Origin: Henriciella sp.
GTDB taxonomy: Bacteria; Pseudomonadota; Alphaproteobacteria; Caulobacterales; Hyphomonadaceae
Reading direction: 5' to 3'
Assembly (NCBI RefSeq): GCF_029937755.1
Contig: NZ_JAPYPG010000007.1
Span: forward strand, 62,001-126,000
DNA length: 64,000 nucleotides
The notes below the pieces were generated by a model, which was not told where the DNA came from, did no database searches, and saw only the letters and a program-made list of their open reading frames with translations. The translations under genes were made by a program, and so were the position numbers. Positions within the stretch are counted from its first letter, which is position 1. Each line of letters opens with the position of its first letter. Positions 43,995 to 52,712 of the stretch are shown here, in pieces.

Positions 43995-44147
43995 TTCTAC
44001 ACGCCCGGCTCGCGCCGGACATCTCGCCGAGGAGGACAATAGGTCCCGCTGCGAGATTTTTTATGCAAAGGCCTCAAGCCGACCCTGCCTGCGCGCATAG
44101 ATGTTCTGAATCGGCGCGCGCGCCGGAAGCCCTTTCCCCGCATCGCC

Positions 44148-45794
44148 CTACTCGTTGGCTCCTGTCGTGAAGCAAGCGTCCGGGTCGACGCTTTCGACCG
44201 GGACCCAACGCATCGCCGGATAGATTTCGCCGTCTTCCTCGATCTCTGTGCGCACACCTTCCACACAACGCCCGAAGCTGTCTGACGCCGGGAAGAAGAC
44301 GTCGCCATCGACATGAAGGGCCTTGTGAAACGCCGTTTCGTCCGTGCCGGTCTCTTCGCTTACAAGATCCCGCCACGTGTCCGGCGTGAGCACGATCTCG
44401 CCAGCTTCGCGGGCAACGAACACCTCGCTCATGAAATCGTGGAAGTCCCGCTCGCCATCGCTCGCCTCACGGATACGCGCATCGAGATCGGCAAAATAGA
44501 GCGCTCCGCGCTGATAGGGAACGTGGCGGATATCGTTGTCATTGAAGCCGACCTGCTTGATCTCGCTGATCGACCAGTCGCGGCCCGGATTCGTATAGAA
44601 ATTGCGGCTGAGCCGGTTCAGGCCATCGACATAGCGTTCGAAAGAGATCTCTCCGGCTTTGAACGGCAGCGTATACTGGTAGTAAGTCGTCAGGCCTTCT
44701 GAGAACCAGTTCTCGTCAATCGACCCGCCCTCGACCGAACCGACCCACTGGTGCAACAGCTCATGGACGAAGACCATGCGGATATCGGCATAATCGTTAT
44801 CTTCCTCGGGCGTTTGCGGCCCGCGTGACAACATGAAGGAATTCGCCAGCGCCGTTCCGCCGCCGAAGGGAGGCGTATCGAGCAGGCGCATGAAGACCCG
44901 GTACTCGGGCGCCGGATCCAGATGGTCGAAATAGTCCTCGAAATAGTCATACATCTCGGCGGTGAAGGCCATGCCCTCGCGCTCGTCGAAGGGGAAATCG
45001 CCAAGCCAGTAGGCATGGAAAGCACCCTCTGACAGGTCTTCGGGGAAATGCTCGGCCGGCCCGGCCAGGTACCAGCCCTGCATGATGGCAGGCGGTGCAC
45101 CATCGACCACCACGCGACCATCGCCAAAGGTCGTCACGCCAACCGATGGCCCTTCGAAGGCAGCAAGGTCCCACTCGATCACAGAAGCCTCAGACGCCGC
45201 ATTGGACGGCACGAGCATGAAGCCCGCTCCAGCGCCACTGATGCCGCCCGCGGATGGCCGGATGCCAAAGGCCGGGCCGCGCGGCCCGCCTTCCGGCTGG
45301 GTCAGGGCGCGATAGCTGATCTCCACAGGGAACTGGACATCACGGGTGGCGGTCCAGTGTCGGAAGTATGGATAGCCGCCTGGCACGGGATCGTCCTCGG
45401 CGGTCGTGAAGGGGATCGCGCCTTCCGCATCGTTCACCGTCAGGTCGGTGATGCGGTCGGCAATGCCCATGACGTTCACATAGACGACCGGCGCCATCAG
45501 CTTCAGCCGGTCTTCGCCTTCCGCCAGCCCGCCTGTCAGCGTCGAGCCCACCTCGATCGCATCAACGACGCCCTCATCATCGAGGGTCGGTTTCAGGGTC
45601 ACAGTGTAACCAAAGTCTTCGGGGTGGTCTGTCGATGCTTCAACAAGAGCCAGGGTTGTTGTTTCCGATGCAGGTGTGGGTGCCATCTGACAGGAAACGT
45701 AGAGTAGGCCGGGTAAGGCCAGCACTGCCACCTTGAAGAGAATGTGCAGGTTTGAGCCCCTCGCTTCCACTTTCTGACCTTTCCCTCGTCTCAT
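44148..45794 (-). CDS. M1/M61-like gluzincin metallopeptidase lipoprotein
   Basis: This 548-residue exported zinc metallopeptidase has HELLH at residues 344-348 and the third ligand Glu366 in ENWFSEGLTTYY, the HExxH-(17)-E spacing of gluzincins such as M1 and M61. I chose the ATG at 45794, preceded by GGGGAG; it gives a basic N-region and a lipobox ending LLYVSC. A beta-rich N-terminal domain (about 45-230) precedes the catalytic domain. No PDZ domain is present. It is head-to-head with a paralogue at 46071, and both sit at the end of the peptide-scavenging cluster. Confidence 0.82.
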   Translation of the reverse strand: MRRGKGQKVEARGSNLHILFKVAVLALPGLLYVSCQMAPTPASETTTLALVEASTDHPEDFGYTVTLKPTLDDEGVVDAIEVGSTLTGGLAEGEDRLKLMAPVVYVNVMGIADRITDLTVNDAEGAIPFTTAEDDPVPGGYPYFRHWTATRDVQFPVEISYRALTQPEGGPRGPAFGIRPSAGGISGAGAGFMLVPSNAASEASVIEWDLAAFEGPSVGVTTFGDGRVVVDGAPPAIMQGWYLAGPAEHFPEDLSEGAFHAYWLGDFPFDEREGMAFTAEMYDYFEDYFDHLDPAPEYRVFMRLLDTPPFGGGTALANSFMLSRGPQTPEEDNDYADIRMVFVHELLHQWVGSVEGGSIDENWFSEGLTTYYQYTLPFKAGEISFERYVDGLNRLSRNFYTNPGRDWSISEIKQVGFNDNDIRHVPYQRGALYFADLDARIREASDGERDFHDFMSEVFVAREAGEIVLTPDTWRDLVSEETGTDETAFHKALHVDGDVFFPASDSFGRCVEGVRTEIEEDGEIYPAMRWVPVESVDPDACFTTGANE

Positions 45795-46070
45795 GTGAAC
45801 GCTCCCCGGTTTCGGCTGTGAAGTTTCTCTCATTATGAACCTGAAAGAGCTATTCGAAGCTCCAGCCGTTTCTTTATCCGCGCGCATGGATTGCCTTCCA
45901 GATAGCGCGCTTCGGCATAAGCCTTCCAAGGCTTCGGGCTACCGGAAGGTCCATTCCTGACAGGATGAAGGCGCGCATAGATCTTTCCGCAATGACGGCA
46001 CAGACAGTCAAAGCGCCTAGATAATCCTCCAGCGCTGCTTAGCCTGAGATGAAGAAACACGAGGCACAGA

Positions 46071-47834
46071 ATGAATAACCCGCTCCCCTCAGGCCAGTGG
46101 TCATCAATTGGCGTCATCGCCTTGGCAGCAGTGCTCTTTTTCACCGCCTGCGCAGCACCGGAGAAGGCAAAGCATATCGATAGTGCAGGCGAAGTGATGC
46201 GTATCGAGATCGCGCCGAGGCTGGAAAACAGCGACCGGGTGTCATCACTCGACATGAGAATAGAGGTGCCCGCCCCCGCGCTGAAAGCAGGCGATACGTT
46301 TCTCTCCATGGCGATTGTCCGCGTCATGGCGCCAAGCGCCCTCACCGACCCTCAGACGCTGACGGCGAGCGATGATCTCGGCCCCATTGCGCTGACCATC
46401 GAGGAAGACCCGGAAGACCCCTCGAACTTCCGTCAGGACCGGCGCTGGATCGTTCAGCGTGACACTGCGGGGGATGTCGAAATTCACTACACCATTGAGC
46501 CTCGCGTGATCACGGCGAGTACGCGTCCCGGGCCTCTCATCGATACGCGCACGGAACTGTGGGGCGTCTATGGGTCCGGCAATACGATGCTTGCCCTGCC
46601 CGTGAATGACTGGCCGCGCGATGTTCAGCTTGAGTGGGACCTCTCCGAAATGCCGGAAAACGCCCGCGCTGCATCGAGCCTTGGGCCCGGCCCGGCCCGC
46701 GCGCGTGTGGACCAGCAGGACCTCAACAACACCTTCTTCATGGCTGGCCCGCTGAAGAGCCAGCCGGAGGATGGCGAAGGCGCGTTCGTCGTCTACTGGA
46801 TGACCCCCGCCGCGTTCGACCTTCAGGGGGCTGCCGAGTGGACCCAGGAGGCCTATGACTATTTCGTCGACTTCTTCGGGCAGGACGTCGATGCATTCCG
46901 CGTTTTCATGCGCACGACCGAGCGGTTTCAGGGCGGTGGTGGCGGCGGCTACAACTCCTTCATCTTCGGAACCGTGGAAGGCGAAGACCGCGATCCGAAA
47001 GAAGTCCGCTCACTGCTCGCGCATGAAGCCATCCACCACTTCGTCGGCGGGTATGGCGAAGGCGGCGGCGCCGGTGGCCAGCAATGGTATTCAGAAGGCG
47101 CGACGTCCTACTACACCATCGTGCTGCCCTATCGGGCGAGTCTCACGACCCTTGAGAGCTTTATCGAGGACTTCAACGCGCACGCCCTGAATTATTACAC
47201 GAACCCACAGAGCGGCCTGTCTAATGAGGAGGTCACCCGCCTCTTCTTCTCTGACTCCAACGCGCAACTCGTGCCCTATAATCGCGGCCCGCTCTACTTC
47301 GCGCTGCTCGACTATCGCATGCGGCAGGCCACGAATGGCGCCAAACGTGTCGACGACCTGATTTTCCGCTTCATTGAAGAACGTGATGCGGCCGATGACG
47401 CAGTCGCTTTCTGGCGGGAGATCGTCAGTGACGCATTGGGCGAAAGCGGTGGCGAAGAGTTCGACGCCATCATGTCCGGCAAGCCGCTGGATCTGCCGAT
47501 GGATCTCTTTGGCCCCTGCTTCTCGGGCGAAGAGAGAGAGCTGCGCAATTTTGCCCGTGGCTTCAGACCATATCCGGACGAGGAGGGTCGCACCCGTATC
47601 GGTCCCGTCACCCCCGGCTCACCGGCCGCCCAGGCTGACCTGCAACGATATGACATCATAGAGAACCCGGAAACGCTGGAGGCCGCCGAAGATGACCGCC
47701 CAGGTAGCAGCATCAAGCTGAATATTATTCGGCAGGGTGAGCGAATGACTGTGGCGTACACGCCGTGGACCCTCCCGACCAAAGGGCTGCAATGGAACCG
47801 TACCGGAGTTCCCTCGGAGCAGTGCGGTCTTTAA
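46071..47834 (+). CDS. M61-like gluzincin metallopeptidase lipoprotein with C-terminal PDZ-like domain
   Basis: This 587-residue lipoprotein (lipobox FFTAC, residue 27) has HEAIH at 318-322 and Glu342 in QQWYSEGATSYY, the gluzincin arrangement. The last 90 residues (IGPVTPGSPAAQADLQRYDII...IKLNIIRQGERMTVAY, about 495-575) form a PDZ-like domain, as in M61 glycyl aminopeptidases. It is divergent from the smaller paralogue and shares its sequence layout (AYDYFVDFF against MYDYFEDYF before the active site). GAGG precedes the ATG. Periplasmic aminopeptidase activity is the family expectation. Confidence 0.85.
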   Translation: MNNPLPSGQWSSIGVIALAAVLFFTACAAPEKAKHIDSAGEVMRIEIAPRLENSDRVSSLDMRIEVPAPALKAGDTFLSMAIVRVMAPSALTDPQTLTASDDLGPIALTIEEDPEDPSNFRQDRRWIVQRDTAGDVEIHYTIEPRVITASTRPGPLIDTRTELWGVYGSGNTMLALPVNDWPRDVQLEWDLSEMPENARAASSLGPGPARARVDQQDLNNTFFMAGPLKSQPEDGEGAFVVYWMTPAAFDLQGAAEWTQEAYDYFVDFFGQDVDAFRVFMRTTERFQGGGGGGYNSFIFGTVEGEDRDPKEVRSLLAHEAIHHFVGGYGEGGGAGGQQWYSEGATSYYTIVLPYRASLTTLESFIEDFNAHALNYYTNPQSGLSNEEVTRLFFSDSNAQLVPYNRGPLYFALLDYRMRQATNGAKRVDDLIFRFIEERDAADDAVAFWREIVSDALGESGGEEFDAIMSGKPLDLPMDLFGPCFSGEERELRNFARGFRPYPDEEGRTRIGPVTPGSPAAQADLQRYDIIENPETLEAAEDDRPGSSIKLNIIRQGERMTVAYTPWTLPTKGLQWNRTGVPSEQCGL

Positions 47835-48002
47835 CGGGACTCTGTCATCCTGCTTTTGAGAACGAAAGCGGCGCCGGGCGCCTTCCCTGAGGCACCTGCT
47901 GGATGAGGTCTCCGTACATGATTACGTGCGCCACCACCGTTTGGCAGTGACTGTCCGCCCAAAGGTCGGCCAGGGCGCAGTTGCACTCACAATACCTCCC
48001 TG
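47835..48002. other. Intergenic region left of the operator array
   Basis: This holds a short GGCGC-CGG-GCGCC hairpin at about 47871-47883, a weak candidate terminator for the M61-like gene without a T-run. The rest shows no gene or RNA that I can support. Confidence 0.3.
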
Positions 48003-48062
48003 TTCACTCGGCATATGTTGACTTCACTCTCCATTGAGTGAATATCGTGCCACGGGAGTGAA
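48003..48062 (+). promoter_or_regulatory. Symmetric operator array over the MFS transporter promoter
   Basis: Four 7-bp half-sites form a two-fold symmetric array: TTCACTC at 48003-48009 and 48023-48029, GAGTGAA at 48036-48042 and 48056-48062. Both palindromes share one centre (48032.5), and the outer halves lie exactly 20 bp from the inner ones. A candidate -35 TTGACT (48018-48023) and -10 near AATATC (48041-48046) place the inner palindrome between the promoter elements. This is what one expects for cooperative binding of a dimeric repressor such as TetR; the TetR gene at 58627 is a candidate. Confidence 0.7.
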
Positions 48063-48127
48063 GCGGGTCGCGGCCCCTTCTTCGAAGTGACGCAACCAAT
48101 GGGACATTGAAGCCCACGGGAGGAAAA

Positions 48128-49474
48128 ATGAGCACCGACATGACCGGCGGCGTCCCCGCCGCCAGAAAGACGTCGTCCGAAGAGGGAAGCGGCGCTGCCA
48201 GTACCCCCTATTCCAAACCGCTCTATCGCTATTACGTCCTGATGGTCCTGACCGTCGTCTATGTATTCAACTTTGTGGATCGCCAGCTCCTGGTCATCCT
48301 GCAGGAGCCGATTAAGGCTGAGCTTGACCTGTCAGACACCCAGCTTGGACTCCTGACCGGTTTCGCTTTCGCACTGTTCTACGTGATTTGCGGCATTCCG
48401 ATCGCTCGGTGGGCGGACAGAGGAAACCGGCGCAGCATAATCGCGATCTCCTTGACAGTTTGGAGTGTGATGACCGCGATGTGCGGGCTTGCGGGAAACT
48501 ACGCTCATCTTCTTCTCGCGCGCATCGGTGTTGGCGTCGGCGAAGCCGGAGGCAGCCCGCCGGCGCACTCCATGATTTCCGACATCTTCAAACCGAAGAA
48601 CCGGGCGGTGGCGCTATCCGTCTATTCCATTGGGATCTATATCGGGATCTTGATCGGGTTCGCTTTAGGGGGCTTTCTTGCCGACGCCTTCAGCTGGCGC
48701 CTCGCTTTTTTTGTTGTTGGCGTCCCCGGTATCGCTTTGGCTTTGCTGTTGACGTTCACAGTACGCGAACCAATTCGCGGCTGGTCCGAAGGCGACAAGA
48801 AGGCGTCCGAACCTGCCCCTCCGATCAAGGACGTTGCACGCCTGCTCTGGACACGCATTTCCTTCCGCCACATTGCCCTTGCTGCCAGCCTGCAGGCCTT
48901 CATAATCTACGGTATAGGCAACTGGCTTCCCTCATACTTTCTACGCACCTATGAGCTGGACCTCGGCACAATCGGCGCATGGATGGCTCTGACCACCGGG
49001 CTCGGCGGGGGGCTGGGCTCTTTCTGCGGCGGCTGGATGGCCGACAAGTTCGGCGCAAAGGATGTGCGCTGGTATCTCTGGGTGCCGGCCATCCTGACGG
49101 CTCTCCTTGTTCCGGTCCAGCTGGCGATCTTGCTTGCTGGTGATGTCTATTTCGCCCTGATCCTGACGGCGCCCTTCCACTTCCTGTCGGCGGCCTATCT
49201 CGGCGCCGTTCTCGCGGTCTCGCACAATCTCGTCAGCGGGCGGATGCGCGCGCTGACCTCTGCGGTGCTGTTCTTCGTTCTGAACCTGATTGGCCTCGGG
49301 CTCGGTCCTGTCATCGTAGGCTTCATGAGCGATACGTTTACCCGGAACGGCCTCGACGCTCCGCTCGGCACGGCGATGATGATCTGTGGTACTATCGCGG
49401 CGGTCTGGTCGGTCCTTCACTATATCCTGGCCGCGAACAAGGTCCGCGATGACATCGCACGGCGGCAAGCCTGA
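48128..49474 (+). CDS. MFS transporter (spinster-like)
   Basis: This 448-residue major facilitator has 12 predicted helices and the spinster-like signatures VFNFVDRQLLVILQEPIK in helix 1 (about 32-49), PIARWADRGNRR in loop 2-3 and RIGVGVGEAGGSPPAHSMISD in helices 4-5. GGAGG lies four bases before the ATG. Members of this subgroup often sit beside TonB receptors, TetR regulators and hydrolases in Caulobacterales and Sphingomonadales and import small organic acids or the products of outer-membrane uptake. The gene overlaps the FG-GAP gene by one base (TGATG). Confidence 0.9.
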   Translation: MSTDMTGGVPAARKTSSEEGSGAASTPYSKPLYRYYVLMVLTVVYVFNFVDRQLLVILQEPIKAELDLSDTQLGLLTGFAFALFYVICGIPIARWADRGNRRSIIAISLTVWSVMTAMCGLAGNYAHLLLARIGVGVGEAGGSPPAHSMISDIFKPKNRAVALSVYSIGIYIGILIGFALGGFLADAFSWRLAFFVVGVPGIALALLLTFTVREPIRGWSEGDKKASEPAPPIKDVARLLWTRISFRHIALAASLQAFIIYGIGNWLPSYFLRTYELDLGTIGAWMALTTGLGGGLGSFCGGWMADKFGAKDVRWYLWVPAILTALLVPVQLAILLAGDVYFALILTAPFHFLSAAYLGAVLAVSHNLVSGRMRALTSAVLFFVLNLIGLGLGPVIVGFMSDTFTRNGLDAPLGTAMMICGTIAAVWSVLHYILAANKVRDDIARRQA

Positions 49475-51021
49475 TGCGGCGCGCAGGTGTATCTGCGGCA
49501 GCGCTGGCCATTGCCAGCTGTCTGCACGCGCCCACTGAGCTGAGCGTAGCCGATACGCCTACACAGGCGCAGACGCCGGCAGGGCAGTTCATCTCCTGGC
49601 GAGAACACCGGATCGATGATGAAGGCATCAACAACAGCGTGCCTATCCGCGGGGCTGATGGCCTGCAGATGGCCGACCTCGACCGGGACGGCTTCCTCGA
49701 TATCGTCTCGGTGCATGAGGACTCAAATCATCTGCGCATCGCCTTCGGCACGGATGATCCGGACATCTGGATCAATATCACGATCGGCGAAGGCGCCGAG
49801 GTAGCAGCGATCGAGGATGTTGCGGTCGGCGACCTCAATGGCGATGGCTGGCCCGATCTGGTCGCAGCCTGCGAAGAGGCTCATCTCATCTACTTCCAGA
49901 ACCCCGGCAAAGCGGCCCGAACCGCTACCTGGTCGAGTCTCATTCCTCCCATCACGCAAGGGCGCGGCTCCTGGCTGCGCGTGTTCATAGCCGATCTTGA
50001 CGCCGACGGTCGCCTGGACGTGCTGGGCGCCAACAAGGGCGCTGCTGATATCATCGACCCTTCGCTGCCGTCTGCCGCGAGACCGACCTCCCTCTTCCTG
50101 ATTGATGGCGACCCGCTGGAGGCTTCCAGCTGGCGCGAGCAGGTACTTTCACGAGAGGTCGTCCCGAACACGGCCATGCCGGTGGACATTGATGGTGACG
50201 GCGATCTTGATGTGCTCGCCGCCGCGCGCCTGCACCAGACTATGACTGTGCTGGAAAACACCGGCTCACGCGACGGCGGCATCGAGGTAACGCCCCATCC
50301 TATCGCCATCGTACCGGGCTTCGAAGCGCCGAAAGACTGGCAAGGCTCATCAAGTGGCTTCCAAACAGACTTCGCCGACATTGACGGAGACGGGCGCAAG
50401 GACATGGCCGTCGCGGTTTATGAGACGCCAGCCGCTCTTGAGGGCTCGCCGCTTATGGGCTCGCTTGGCTGGTTGAAACAGCCCGAGAGCCTGGACGCGC
50501 CCTGGACATTCCATCGCATTGGCAACGTTCTTCCGGACGTAGTCATCGGTATTGCGGTTGCGGATATCGACGGCGATGGTGATCTCGATGCCGTCACCGG
50601 GGGCTATTCGGGCCTGAACGTCCTGAAGGGCGGCTATTCCGGCGCATCGCGGGATTTCGACGAGCCGGGCGTAACAGCATCCTCCACCGTTGGACGGATC
50701 GCCTGGTTCGAAAATCATGGAGATCCGACGGCCACATGGACACGGCACGACATCTCGCGGCGCGTCCGCGGCATGTATGACGCCTTCATTCCAATCGATA
50801 TGGATCGCGATGGGGACATGGACCTTGTCACCACGCGGGGCAACAGCGGGGAGTATGATGGCGTGATCTGGCTGGAACAGGTGCGCTCCGCGCAGCCACT
50901 CCCAGCCTTCACGCCCGCCCGGGCCAGCGAGAGCCGCGCCTTGCCCCTGCCGCCGGAAAACTGGCGCGACAATTATGAGAGCACCATGACCTTCACGGCA
51001 CCCAACAAGGCCAGCGACTGA
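49474..51021 (+). CDS. Exported FG-GAP/VCBS repeat protein
   Basis: This 515-residue exported protein carries at least seven calcium-binding FG-GAP loops of the form D-x-D-x-D-G-x-x-D (for example DLDRDGFLD, DLNGDGWPD, DLDADGRLD, DIDGDGDLD twice, DIDGDGRKD, DMDRDGDMD), spread along a predicted beta propeller. The N-terminus (RRAGVSAAALAIASC) suggests a lipoprotein. Such propellers bind sugars, proteins or act as scaffolds; no catalytic motif is seen. It is translationally coupled to the MFS transporter, an uncommon pairing, and converges on a carboxylesterase gene 6 bp away. Confidence 0.85.
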   Translation: MRRAGVSAAALAIASCLHAPTELSVADTPTQAQTPAGQFISWREHRIDDEGINNSVPIRGADGLQMADLDRDGFLDIVSVHEDSNHLRIAFGTDDPDIWINITIGEGAEVAAIEDVAVGDLNGDGWPDLVAACEEAHLIYFQNPGKAARTATWSSLIPPITQGRGSWLRVFIADLDADGRLDVLGANKGAADIIDPSLPSAARPTSLFLIDGDPLEASSWREQVLSREVVPNTAMPVDIDGDGDLDVLAAARLHQTMTVLENTGSRDGGIEVTPHPIAIVPGFEAPKDWQGSSSGFQTDFADIDGDGRKDMAVAVYETPAALEGSPLMGSLGWLKQPESLDAPWTFHRIGNVLPDVVIGIAVADIDGDGDLDAVTGGYSGLNVLKGGYSGASRDFDEPGVTASSTVGRIAWFENHGDPTATWTRHDISRRVRGMYDAFIPIDMDRDGDMDLVTTRGNSGEYDGVIWLEQVRSAQPLPAFTPARASESRALPLPPENWRDNYESTMTFTAPNKASD

Positions 51022-51027
51022 GTGCGC

Positions 51028-52695
51028 CTATTCGAGCGGCTCCGCACCGAGCCCGACGCCCAGAAACCACCCCTCATCCGCCGCGCGGTGCTCCTGAAAC
51101 AGTTGTTCGTGAAACTCAAACATGCCGGGATAAACGTCTTGGCGAAGCTCCGGGCTCTCATCAATATGCAGATAGGCTTCGCCATCGCTGTAGGGGCGCC
51201 ATTCCGGGCCATTCTCGCTCACCGGCTGTCCGGTTGCCGCAAACGAGGCCCAGTAGTCCACCAACACATCAGCCAGCACGTCAGCCTCCTCGACAGGCGG
51301 CTTTGGCCATTCCGGAGGATAGGTTTCTAATTTTTCGGCCGTGCTGAACACGAACGGTACTTCGCTGGCGTGAAAGGCACACAGGTTCCGTTCCGCCATC
51401 TCTGGATAGCAATAATCGAAGAGATAAAGATAGGCTGACAAGCCGCTTTCGCTGACCCTGCGCACGATGCGTTCCGTCGACCACCCGAAGACATTGTCCC
51501 GGTTCACTGCCAGCATGGATTCGACCATGTCCTCGGCAGGATAGAGCGCGAGGAAATCGTCGGCTCGTTCGCCATAGCGCGCACGTATCGCGGCTTCATA
51601 GGCTTCTGCTGTCTCAGGCTTCTTCGGCAGCAGCATGCGGTAGGTCCGCGCCTCGCCGCTGTTGAAGCCCGCGAGTACGGGCACCTTGGCAAAGTCGCCA
51701 TCGTCGAACGCTTCGTTGAGCTGGCGCGGAACGTATTTGCCGTCCACCGTACCCGATGGTGCGTATCCGGCTAGCGTGGCGCGCGTCGTGAGATTCTGCG
51801 CATCAGCCGCGCGGGCAGCTTCGAGCGTATCGAGATTCAGCGTGTCGAGTAGTTCCGCACCGATCGTCTCGGCTGCAGGCAGATCATAGCTTGCCTGCCC
51901 AAGCTCGGCGAAATTGCGCGTGTTTGTCGACTGGATGATCGCCTTGTCGAACAGGCCTTCAGCGGGCGGACTTGTCAGGAGGTAGGTCACGCTGAGCGCG
52001 CCGGCAGATTCACCCATGACGGTAACATTCGACGGATCGCCGCCAAAGGCGTCGATATTGTCCTCAACCCATTCCAGTGCCGCAATCTGGTCCATCAAGC
52101 CGTAATTACCGGACAGCCCGTCCGGGCTCTCTGCCATCAGGTCTGGATGGGCAAGCCAGCCAAGCACGCCGAGCCGGTAATTGATCGAGACGAAGACCAC
52201 GCCACGCTCGGCATAGGCGGTGCCATCATAGACAGGTTGCGCCGCCCCGCCGATGCGCAGCGAACCGCCATGGATCCAGACGACCACGGGGGCATCCTCC
52301 ACATCAGCCGGTGCCCAGATGTTCAGCGAAAGGCAGTCTTCCGAAGAGTCTTCTGGCGGATCGTAATAGACGCTTGTCGGCGGCACCGGCGGCTGCATGC
52401 AGCTTGGCCCGAACGCGCTGGCATCGCGAACACCGTCCCAGTCGGCGGGTTTCATGGGCGGCTTCCAGCGCAGCTCACCCGCCGGTGGTGCGGCAAACGG
52501 AATACCGCGATAAACATTGACCTCACCTTCTCTGACACCTTTCAGAGCCCCCTGATCGATGCTGGTTACCGGTTCGTCCGATCTCGCATCCGACGATGGC
52601 ACTGCAGACGCTGCTGTCGTGGTCTCGTTGGAACAGGCTGTCAGGGCGAACGTCGCCAGACCGGCCGCGAGCAATGTGGAGTTCAATCTTTTCAT
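51028..52695 (-). CDS. Type-B carboxylesterase lipoprotein (copy 1)
   Basis: This 555-residue carboxylesterase/lipase of the cholinesterase family (COG2272) would hydrolyse ester bonds in the periplasm. The lipobox is ALTAC (residue 21). The oxyanion motif IHGGS is at 141-145, and the catalytic triad is Ser230 (GESAG), Glu348 (FNSGEAR) and His442 (FHASEVPF). It is 17 bp downstream of the acyl-CoA ligase gene in a four-gene minus-strand operon with a second carboxylesterase and a TonB receptor. Ester substrates entering through the receptor are the natural inference. Confidence 0.9.
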   Translation of the reverse strand: MKRLNSTLLAAGLATFALTACSNETTTAASAVPSSDARSDEPVTSIDQGALKGVREGEVNVYRGIPFAAPPAGELRWKPPMKPADWDGVRDASAFGPSCMQPPVPPTSVYYDPPEDSSEDCLSLNIWAPADVEDAPVVVWIHGGSLRIGGAAQPVYDGTAYAERGVVFVSINYRLGVLGWLAHPDLMAESPDGLSGNYGLMDQIAALEWVEDNIDAFGGDPSNVTVMGESAGALSVTYLLTSPPAEGLFDKAIIQSTNTRNFAELGQASYDLPAAETIGAELLDTLNLDTLEAARAADAQNLTTRATLAGYAPSGTVDGKYVPRQLNEAFDDGDFAKVPVLAGFNSGEARTYRMLLPKKPETAEAYEAAIRARYGERADDFLALYPAEDMVESMLAVNRDNVFGWSTERIVRRVSESGLSAYLYLFDYCYPEMAERNLCAFHASEVPFVFSTAEKLETYPPEWPKPPVEEADVLADVLVDYWASFAATGQPVSENGPEWRPYSDGEAYLHIDESPELRQDVYPGMFEFHEQLFQEHRAADEGWFLGVGLGAEPLE

Positions 52696-52712
52696 GTCGG
52701 CTCCTCACCCTG

